Assembly: GCA_007131125.1 (NCBI GenBank) | Contig: SLRE01000299.1 | Location: forward strand, 1-6,346 | Direction of reading: 5' to 3' | Length of the DNA stretch: 6,346 bases | DNA from: Bacteroidales bacterium | GTDB lineage: Bacteria > Bacteroidota > Bacteroidia > Bacteroidales > UBA7960 | The notes under the pieces: model-generated | Told to the model about the DNA's origin: nothing | The model's input: only the letters and a program-made list of their open reading frames with translations | The model's database searches: none | In this document: positions 1 to 5,455 of the stretch, piece after piece | Numbering within the stretch: position 1 is the first letter of the stretch | Layout: the number at the start of each line of letters is the position of its first letter | Made by a program: the position numbers and the translations under genes

Positions 1-507
1 CAGTTTCATAACATGCTCCAGGGTAATGACATCATCCAGGCGCCAGCCCGCAAGGGCCAGAAGGTTCCACTGGTCCCTGAGGCCGCCGGTATGGTTGGCC
101 AGGTGCTCCAGGGTGATGGTCGCTCCAAGGTCAGGAAATTCGGGGATATGTTTCCTGATGTCATCCTCCATAGACAGCTTGCCGGCCTCCTCAAGCAACA
201 GGGCAGCAAATACCGTAAACTGCTTGGAAACCGAAGCAATATGAAAAACCGTTGAAGGCTCTATGGGAATGTCATATTCCAGGTTGGCGCTGCCGTAGCC
301 TTTGCCGAATATCGGCTCATCCCCATATATAAGGGCCACGGCCACACCGGGACTGCCCGGATCGTCGTATTGCGAAAAAAGACTGTCGAGGCGGGCTTCC
401 ATGGAAGGAATATCCCTGCCGGAGCCGGCCATGGCTTTATTCAAACCCGGAATAGAAAGCAGAACCAAAACCAGCAAACAGACTAATGGTGAATTTTTTC
501 GAAACAT
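1..507 (-). CDS. Secreted serine hydrolase, beta-lactamase (class C / PBP-like) family, N-terminal part
   Basis: The left edge cuts this gene after 169 codons; the reading frame stays open to base 1. Residues 1-28 look like a signal peptide: a basic start (MFRKN), a hydrophobic core rich in Leu and Val, and a likely cleavage after AMA near residue 27. There is no lipobox Cys at that site, so the protein is probably periplasmic or secreted. The mature part begins like the beta-lactamase superfamily (PF00144). The catalytic SxxK motif is SVSK at 92-95, giving Ser92 as nucleophile and Lys95 as base. HTGGLRD at 139-145 matches the family's conserved HTSGL segment. The Tyr motif and the C-terminal half lie outside the window. 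Substrates in this family range from peptidoglycan to esters and peptides, so none is assigned. The ATG at 507 follows the preceding stop by 26 bases, with no evident Shine-Dalgarno sequence. It is the last visible gene of the leftward cluster. Confidence 0.88.
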   Translation of the reverse strand, partial: MFRKNSPLVCLLVLVLLSIPGLNKAMAGSGRDIPSMEARLDSLFSQYDDPGSPGVAVALIYGDEPIFGKGYGSANLEYDIPIEPSTVFHIASVSKQFTVFAALLLEEAGKLSMEDDIRKHIPEFPDLGATITLEHLANHTGGLRDQWNLLALAGWRLDDVITLEHVMKL

Positions 508-533
508 TTTGCAGCAAATAATGGGTTAAAAAA

Positions 534-1445
534 TCAAGGGGTTATGGTGGTTTTATTGGTCATATCCATGAAAATAATTAGGGCTTCTCCTGTTTCCGGA
601 CTCTCCGAAGTTATTTCCCCTGATATTACCTGAATAATTTCCGAATCAATGACCCATCCGGTTTGGCGGTCAACACGTATCTCTGAAAACAGGGTGCCTT
701 CCATGTCAAAGGCAAGGGGTATGCCTCCCATAGGAAATTCAGCTTCTCCGGGATCGGTATCAAATTTTCCTTTTCCCCGGATCAGGTAACTGGTGTCGGT
801 CACTTCCTCCAAAACGTAAACTATTTCTAACAGGGCATCCGAAAGCGATTCAAGCCTGGTGTTGATGGTCCATTGATCGCCCACGGCTACTTCGGTTTCA
901 GGAAAAATTGCTGTAACCAACCCAATATTTTCTTTTATTGAGTTATCCCCAAAAGTTTCTCCTATTTGCTCCCGGGATTGCTGCATTTGTAAATCTGAAA
1001 TTTGCTCAAAGCCATCCATTGCCTCATGGAGTAAAAAATCAAAACCTTCTACATGCCTGATCTTTCCGTTTTTAAGCATTTCTATCGAAAAAGGCTTGTG
1101 CTTCATTTCTCTAAGCAAGAAACTCAGAGGGTTTTCATCATCGCTGTCAGTGCTAAAGGCCATGCTGCCAAAAGGGGTTTCGGATTTCATGGACATGTTT
1201 TCATAATGTACCTGCAATTCATAGACAGAGTCTTCAAAAGCTGTGACCCGATAAGCTATTTCATTTTCGAAGGACACGGAAAGTTCCATTTCCCTTGGAC
1301 CAAAACCTTGCTTAACGGTTACTTCCGATTCCATTTGGTGGAAATAGACATCACCCGGTGTAAGGTTAAGCCCCGGCTGATATTTCTGTCCCTGCAGGTT
1401 GGTGATTATCAGGGCAAAAGCAAAAGTCAGCAAAAGTGTTTTCAT
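534..1445 (-). CDS. Secreted protein of unknown function, DUF6263-like
   Basis: This is a complete 303-residue protein with a clear signal peptide at residues 1-20 (MKTLLLTFAFALIITNLQGQ), probably cut next to the QG/GQ pair, so it should leave the cytoplasm. The mature protein has no transmembrane segment and few Cys. It consists of alternating short polar and hydrophobic stretches typical of beta-rich folds. An early LTPGDVYFHQM segment (28-38), a central Met/Gln-rich helix (about 147-160), the VGDQWTI segment (191-197) and a late TGWVIDSE segment (261-268) recall the Bacteroidota family DUF6263. I make that assignment by eye and am only moderately sure; the biochemical role is unknown. It starts 34 bases after the thrH stop, behind a weak AGG-containing leader, and is followed by the serine hydrolase after 26 bases. 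Its base composition looks more AT-rich than the three metabolic genes upstream, so it may have its own history or promoter. Confidence 0.8.
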   Translation of the reverse strand: MKTLLLTFAFALIITNLQGQKYQPGLNLTPGDVYFHQMESEVTVKQGFGPREMELSVSFENEIAYRVTAFEDSVYELQVHYENMSMKSETPFGSMAFSTDSDDENPLSFLLREMKHKPFSIEMLKNGKIRHVEGFDFLLHEAMDGFEQISDLQMQQSREQIGETFGDNSIKENIGLVTAIFPETEVAVGDQWTINTRLESLSDALLEIVYVLEEVTDTSYLIRGKGKFDTDPGEAEFPMGGIPLAFDMEGTLFSEIRVDRQTGWVIDSEIIQVISGEITSESPETGEALIIFMDMTNKTTITP

Positions 1446-1479
1446 AATTACCTATAGATTTTGCGGTAAAATAAATGGT

Positions 1480-2097
1480 TTATGCGGAAAGTTTCTTCAA
1501 TCCTTTTTCGATAAGGGATTTAAGTTCATCATATTCTCTGGTTACGGGGTATTCAGGGTAATCCTGCACTACTTTTTCAGGCGGGCGGAAAAAGATGCCT
1601 TTTTCGGCTTGTTGTATCATGCCCATATCGTTGTAGGAATCCCCGATGCCGATCACTTTGTATCGCAAGCCCTGAAAAGCTTCCACAACACGGCGCTTCG
1701 GGTCGGGCTGCCGCAGGCGGTAACCGGTTATCATGCCGCGGCTGTCCACTTCCAGGTTGTGACAAAAAACCAGGGGTTTGCCCAGCTTTTCAATAAAGGG
1801 CATGGCAAACTCCACGAAGCTGTCGGTGACCACAATGGCCTGGGTTTGCTCCCTTACCTGGTCGAAAAACTTCCTTGCTCCTTCCAGCAGATCCAGGGAG
1901 CGGATCACATCCTGAATTTGCTTCAGGGTAATCCCGTGTTTTTCGAGAATGCCCAGTCGGTATTGCATCAGCTTGTCGTAATCGGGTTCGTCACGGGTGG
2001 TGATTTTGAGCTCTTCTATTCCCGTTTTGTTGGCAACGTTTACCCAGATCTCAGGGGTGAAAACCCCTTCCATGTCAAAACAAACTATATTCATCAT
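1480..2097 (-). CDS. thrH: Bifunctional phosphoserine phosphatase / homoserine phosphotransferase ThrH (HAD family)
   Basis: The protein has 205 residues, the same length as Pseudomonas aeruginosa ThrH as I recall it, and is similar along its whole length. The HAD motifs are visible. Motif I is DMEGV at 8-12, with Asp8 as nucleophile and Glu10 replacing the usual second Asp, as in ThrH. Motif II is TDS at 91-93. Motif III is Lys134 in the DPKR segment. Motif IV is GDSYND at 152-157. Other ThrH-like stretches are the PEIW segment (15-18), TTRDEPDYD (33-41), LEGA (71-74) and the GYRLRQPDPKR region (125-135). Known ThrH removes phosphate from phosphoserine and can pass it to homoserine, giving O-phosphohomoserine, the ThrC substrate. 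Its position 15 bases after thrC fits that role. The tandem ATGs at 2097 and 2094 differ by one residue, and no Shine-Dalgarno sequence separates them. The protein is cytosolic by lack of a signal sequence. Simple phosphoserine phosphatase activity alone remains possible. Confidence 0.93.
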   Translation of the reverse strand: MMNIVCFDMEGVFTPEIWVNVANKTGIEELKITTRDEPDYDKLMQYRLGILEKHGITLKQIQDVIRSLDLLEGARKFFDQVREQTQAIVVTDSFVEFAMPFIEKLGKPLVFCHNLEVDSRGMITGYRLRQPDPKRRVVEAFQGLRYKVIGIGDSYNDMGMIQQAEKGIFFRPPEKVVQDYPEYPVTREYDELKSLIEKGLKKLSA

Positions 2098-2112
2098 TGA
2101 CCAAAATTTAAT

Positions 2113-3477
2113 TTAGTGACTAAAAGCCTGGTAGTTTGAAACCAGGTATTCTTTAAAAGCACCATACTCAAGAGGGATCTTCTCGTAGTGCTCTTCCTTT
2201 TCCTCAATGCCCTGCAGGGCAGGGGGGAGTTCGGGGTCGAAACCCAGCAGGCGGTTGATCTCTTCCGGAAACTTTGCCGGATGGGCTGTTTCAAGGGAAA
2301 CGCATAGCATATCCCGGGTGTTGCTGTCCTGTTTCCGGAGGTATTGCTGCAGCCCTGCCCATCCTACCGCACCATGGGGTTCGAGCAGCAGCCGGTGGTT
2401 TTCCCATGCTTTTTTGATGGTTTCGCGGGTCTGTGCATCATTAACAGAAGCTGTCCAGATCTCCCTCCGCATGGTTTCCATATCGGCAGGTTTGTGCAGT
2501 ATCCCTTTTTCGTCCATTCTTCCCCCATAGAGGTCTATCAGGCGGGCAAGGTTGCTGGGATGGCCCACATTCATGGCACTGGAGATGCAGTTCCTGGAAG
2601 GCTCAATCTTTTCATATTGCCCGGTTTCCAGGTATTTTGGAAACTCGTCGTTTTCATTAACAGCGATCACAAACTTTTGAACCGGCAAGCCCATTTTCAT
2701 GGCAAGAATGCCTCCCATCATATCCCCAAAATTTCCCGAAGGTACTGAAAAGGTGATGCTTTCCCCATTTCCGGCCAGGCGTGAATATGCCCAGAAGTAA
2801 TAAACGGTCTGTGGGATGAGCCTTCCGATGTTGATGGAGTTTGCAGAAGATAGGTTAAGCCCTTGAAGGTCGGGATCGGAAAAGGCTTGCTTTACCAGTG
2901 CCTGGCAGGTATCAAACTTTCCATCCAAACCAAGGACCTTAATGTTTTGTCCCAGTGTGGTCATTTGTTTGCGCTGCCGGGCAGTTACCTCGTCTATGGG
3001 AAATAGCACCACCGCTTTGATGCGTTCCAGTCCTAAAAAGGCATGGGAGATGGCACTTCCGGTATCTCCCGAAGTGGCCGTGAGGATGAGCAGGTTGCGG
3101 TTTTGCTCTTCCAGGTAATGGTTCATCAGGCGGCCCATCATGCGTGCTGCAAAATCCTTAAATGAGGCGGTAGGGCCCTGGTCGAGCCGCATTACATATT
3201 GGCGCTCATGCACATGCTCCAGTGGGACTTCAAAGTCGTAAGCGTCTTTGGTCAGTGCATCAAGTATCTGTGGCGGCAATTCCCCTTCGAGGAATTTTCC
3301 CATCACCCGGGCAGCCAGCTGATGGTATTCCAGCTGGCTGAAAGAGCTGATCTCTTCGGCGGAGAGGGCCGGAATGGCTTCGGGCATGTAAAGCCCCCGG
3401 TCCGGGGCCTGCCCCTGCAAAAGGGCCTGCGAAAACGGGAGCGGGGGCGATTGTTGATTCGTTGAATAAAAAAGCAT
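2113..3477 (-). CDS. thrC: Threonine synthase
   Basis: This 454-residue cytosolic PLP enzyme converts O-phosphohomoserine and water to threonine and phosphate, the last step of threonine synthesis. The fold-type II signature is intact: GPTASFKDFAARMM at 101-114, with Lys107 the expected Schiff-base lysine. The phosphate and cofactor loops follow at ATSGDTGSA (134-142), SSANSINIGRL (210-220) and SVPSGNFGD (244-252). The late ETAHPAKFPEEI segment (about 398-409) and the N-terminal RGLYMPE (27-33) place it in the longer threonine synthase class of E. coli and yeast type rather than the short plant/archaeal type. Length is normal and there is no frameshift. The ATG at 3477 lies only 5 bases after the stop of the upstream PLP enzyme, so the two are very likely translated from one mRNA. 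The downstream ThrH could supply its substrate. No canonical ribosome binding site is seen. Confidence 0.97.
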   Translation of the reverse strand: MLFYSTNQQSPPLPFSQALLQGQAPDRGLYMPEAIPALSAEEISSFSQLEYHQLAARVMGKFLEGELPPQILDALTKDAYDFEVPLEHVHERQYVMRLDQGPTASFKDFAARMMGRLMNHYLEEQNRNLLILTATSGDTGSAISHAFLGLERIKAVVLFPIDEVTARQRKQMTTLGQNIKVLGLDGKFDTCQALVKQAFSDPDLQGLNLSSANSINIGRLIPQTVYYFWAYSRLAGNGESITFSVPSGNFGDMMGGILAMKMGLPVQKFVIAVNENDEFPKYLETGQYEKIEPSRNCISSAMNVGHPSNLARLIDLYGGRMDEKGILHKPADMETMRREIWTASVNDAQTRETIKKAWENHRLLLEPHGAVGWAGLQQYLRKQDSNTRDMLCVSLETAHPAKFPEEINRLLGFDPELPPALQGIEEKEEHYEKIPLEYGAFKEYLVSNYQAFSH

Positions 3478-3482
3478 CTTGA

Positions 3483-4949
3483 CTATTTTTGCAGTTTGGC
3501 AGAAGAAGCTCCTCCTGCAGAATATTCGGGTGAAGTAAAGCTTACCTTTTTCCCTTCCAGGCTGTCGAGGGCTTTTTCAAGGTCGCGTATGATGTCGTCG
3601 GGATGCTCGGCACCTACGCACAGACGGATGAGGTTATCGGGTATGTTGGCCATTTTGCGGCCTTCTTCGCCCTGCTGGGAGTGGGTGCTGATGGCCGGTA
3701 TGGTGGCCACGGATTTGATCCTGCCAAGGTCGGTGGCCCGGTAAATGCGCTGGAAGGCATCGAATACCTGCCGGGTTGGGGCGGGGCCACCCTTTACACA
3801 AAACGACATCAGGTGCCCGTAACGGTTTTCTTTCTTTCCGTATTTGGGATCGGTTTCGGCATCGGCAAGAAACATGTAGCGTGAAGCCAGCTCGTGAAAT
3901 TCGTGAGAGGGCAGCCCGGGATAGTCAACCTTTTCCACGGCCTTATGGCTTTCAAGGAATTCGGCGACCTTTTGTGTGGAAGTGCTTACCTGGTCCATGC
4001 GCATACGTATGGTGCGGATGTCGTTCAGGGCCATTATGGCGCTCATTGGCGAAATGTTGGGGCCATTGTCGCGGTTGGGAAGCAACTTCAGGTAGGTGCA
4101 AAAATCCGCTTTCATCTCATCGTTGTCGATATTGGAGGTGATGTTTTTGCGGGCGATAACAGCACCGGAAATGGCAAATCCACTTGTTGCCAGAGACTTG
4201 GTAACGCTTTGCACCACAATGTCGGCACCGTGCTCCAGGGGGCGCATCAGGGCCGGGGTGGCTACAGTGGAATCCACGATCAGCGGCAGGTTATACTTAT
4301 GGGCCAGGGCAGCGACCTTTTCCAGGTCAAAAAAGTTTAGTGAAGGGTTGCTGGGCATTTCACCGTAAAGGAAACGGGTGTTTTCGTCAATTTGCTTTTC
4401 CCACTCATCGAGGTCGGTGGAGTGATACACTTTTCTCCATTCAATGTTGCGCTCCTGGTCTTTGCGGATAGCAAACTGCTGGAAGGTACCTCCGTAAAGC
4501 TGTGTAGGGGCCACAAAGTTCATTTTGGCACCGGGCCTTTTGGGGTCTTCCACAAGGAACGCATCCACTGCACTTTGTATGGCCGCCATTCCCGAAGAAG
4601 TGGCCACGCAGGAGGTTTCCAGGCCGCTGCCGTAGCCTTCCAGTAGGGCGAGCACCCCCTCGTAATAGTAAATCGAAGGATTGGCAATACGCGAATAACA
4701 CCAGGTGGGTATCATATACCCAAGCCCGGCCTCCATTTCATCGGAATTGCGGTATCCCTGGGAAGTGGACATATAAACGGGCTCTATCAGTGAACCCTGG
4801 TTAAAATCCAGCGCTTCCTGCATGGAATAAATGCCATGAACGGCAATGGTGTCGAAACGGCAACGACGCATTTCCTCCAGATGTCGCTTCTGCCATTCCA
4901 TTGAACGTTTTCCGGCTTCTACAAAATAATTCACTCCCTGGTTTTCCAT
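3483..4949 (-). CDS. Cys/Met-metabolism PLP-dependent enzyme (cystathionine gamma-synthase / homoserine sulfhydrylase-like)
   Basis: The 488-residue protein belongs to PF01053, fold-type I PLP enzymes that make cystathionine or homocysteine from activated homoserine, or cleave such compounds. Visible family marks are YSRIANPS (85-92), TSSGMAAI (117-124), LYGGT (151-155), MPSNPSL (198-204), VDST with Asp226, and SVTKS (248-252) with Lys251 as the cofactor lysine. The late THSQQ (422-426) and NLIRLCVGAEHPDDII (439-454, Arg442) also fit. It is longer than the usual 380-430 residues: about 30 extra charged residues precede the RFDTIAVHG start of the domain, there is an extra loop near 362-378, and a Ser/Ala-rich tail. 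After the lysine it reads SLATSGFA, where most members have a Gly-His motif. The precise reaction cannot be told: cystathionine gamma-synthase, O-acyl-homoserine sulfhydrylase and a gamma-lyase are all possible. As first gene of the cluster with thrC, a role on the methionine branch is the best inference. Confidence 0.9.
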   Translation of the reverse strand: MENQGVNYFVEAGKRSMEWQKRHLEEMRRCRFDTIAVHGIYSMQEALDFNQGSLIEPVYMSTSQGYRNSDEMEAGLGYMIPTWCYSRIANPSIYYYEGVLALLEGYGSGLETSCVATSSGMAAIQSAVDAFLVEDPKRPGAKMNFVAPTQLYGGTFQQFAIRKDQERNIEWRKVYHSTDLDEWEKQIDENTRFLYGEMPSNPSLNFFDLEKVAALAHKYNLPLIVDSTVATPALMRPLEHGADIVVQSVTKSLATSGFAISGAVIARKNITSNIDNDEMKADFCTYLKLLPNRDNGPNISPMSAIMALNDIRTIRMRMDQVSTSTQKVAEFLESHKAVEKVDYPGLPSHEFHELASRYMFLADAETDPKYGKKENRYGHLMSFCVKGGPAPTRQVFDAFQRIYRATDLGRIKSVATIPAISTHSQQGEEGRKMANIPDNLIRLCVGAEHPDDIIRDLEKALDSLEGKKVSFTSPEYSAGGASSAKLQK

Positions 4950-5000
4950 AATAAATTTAGATTTTTTGGTTGGTAAGTTGGTTTATGGTTGATTTTGGTT

Positions 5001-5069
5001 TTATCGATTTTGTCTGTTGCTCCTGCCATTGAAAAAGCCTGACGGTAATAAAATGCAATCCATTGGCAT
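5001..5069 (-). other. Possible 22-codon upstream ORF in the leader of the leftward cluster
   Basis: On the minus strand an ATG at 5069 opens a 22-codon frame ending in TAA at 5003-5001, about 50 bases before the PLP enzyme start. Its product would be MPMDCILLPSGFFNGRSNRQ plus two more residues. A purine-rich GAAG lies just upstream, but too close for an ordinary ribosome binding site. It has no run of Thr, Ile or Met codons as a classical leader peptide for this pathway would have. A frame of this length is easily found by chance, so I list it only as a candidate. Confidence 0.15.
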
Positions 5070-5103
5070 ATGCTTCACAAATATGGGTTTTTTTTTGAAC
5101 TTA

Positions 5104-5163
5104 CCGTAAAAATATGGGAAAAAATTAGGCGAAAGGGAGACCGTAATGATTTTTTGCCCGTAA
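5104..5163. repeat. Three copies of CCGTAA within 60 bases
   Basis: The hexamer CCGTAA occurs at 5104-5109, 5141-5146 and 5158-5163, all in the same orientation, in AT-rich DNA between the divergent genes. The spacings between starts are 37 and 17 bases. They could be short binding sites for a regulator, but a hexamer repeated three times is weak evidence on its own. Confidence 0.25.
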
Positions 5164-5324
5164 ACCATTGAATTGAAGGGTTTTATTTTGGGAATGATTT
5201 AGGTCCCATTTACAGAAAGGGAAACAATTGGAGTATTGCGGGCTGTTTGAAAGTAGGGCAGAGGTGTTTTGTCATTTTGGTATCAAAGAGGATGAGGTAA
5301 TATTTTATCCAGCTTTCAGTCCTC

Positions 5325-5351
5325 CCGGCCTCCTTAAAATCAAAAGGCCGG
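5325..5351 (+). other. GC-rich hairpin upstream of the transporter gene
   Basis: CCGGCCT at 5325-5331 and AGGCCGG at 5345-5351 form a perfect 7-base-pair stem around a 13-base loop. CCTT in the loop can alternatively pair with AAGG of the right arm. The hairpin lies immediately before the long palindrome at 5352-5382, so the two could stack or compete: the right arm ends in CCGG, and the next element starts with another CCGG. No T run follows it directly, so it is not a terminator by itself. Confidence 0.4.
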
Positions 5352-5387
5352 CCGGTAAAAAATTTATATATAAATTTACCGGTTTTT
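5352..5387 (+). terminator. Long AT-rich palindrome with CCGGT/ACCGG arms followed by T5: terminator-like or operator
   Basis: An 18-base perfect palindrome at 5360-5377 (AAATTTATATATAAATTT) is enclosed by CCGGT at 5352-5356 and ACCGG at 5378-5382, with three unpaired A at 5357-5359. Five T follow at 5383-5387. As RNA this makes a long stem plus U run, resembling an intrinsic terminator on the plus strand, although the stem is mostly A-U. It lies 68 bases before the transporter start with no gene upstream in that direction. It would therefore act on the leader transcript (attenuation), on stray transcription, or not as RNA at all but as a protein binding site. A further ACCGGT at 5423-5428 and TCCGGA at 5435-5440 share the arm core. 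Confidence 0.4.
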
Positions 5388-5455
5388 ACAACTTACGAAA
5401 GGGTCATTAATTTAAGGGAATAACCGGTATAGTATCCGGAAATATTTCAAGGTGT

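Larger units (their letters stand above)
4950..5455. promoter_or_regulatory. Divergent intergenic region between the threonine/methionine cluster and the transporter gene
   Basis: These roughly 500 bases hold no convincing gene and must contain the promoters for both directions. The part next to the PLP enzyme gene (4950-5100) is AT-rich, with a run of nine T at 5088-5096. The nearest thing to a Bacteroidota -7 box (TAnnTTTG) for the leftward cluster is CATATTTG, read on the minus strand at 5085-5078. It has one mismatch and lacks an obvious -33 TTTG partner, so I do not call it as a promoter. For the rightward gene, TAAATTTA at 5371-5378 is similarly one base off and sits inside the palindrome. 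The remaining structured elements are given as separate entries. A 60-codon TTG-start frame at 5228-5410 looks like chance. Confidence 0.6.

Noticed and set aside
1399..2100. 233-codon plus-strand open frame
   Set aside because: It lies opposite thrH, which has full-length family similarity and catalytic motifs; the plus-strand product shows no recognisable domain and is a shadow frame.
3894..4340. 148-codon plus-strand open frame, and neighbouring frames at 3603-3884 and 3776-4141
   Set aside because: All are antisense to the well-supported PLP enzyme gene and have no recognisable motifs.
4950..5070. SAM-II-type riboswitch before the Cys/Met PLP enzyme gene
   Set aside because: Considered because such riboswitches occur before methionine genes in Bacteroidota, but I could not find the conserved core or the pseudoknot pairing on the minus strand.
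5088..5096. Run of nine T as a possible terminator tail on the plus strand
   Set aside because: No stable stem precedes it; the upstream bases are AT-rich without a clear inverted repeat.
5228..5410. 60-codon plus-strand frame with a TTG start in the intergenic region
   Set aside because: It has no ATG start, ribosome site or known motif, and it runs through the palindrome at 5352-5382. Chance is the simpler explanation.
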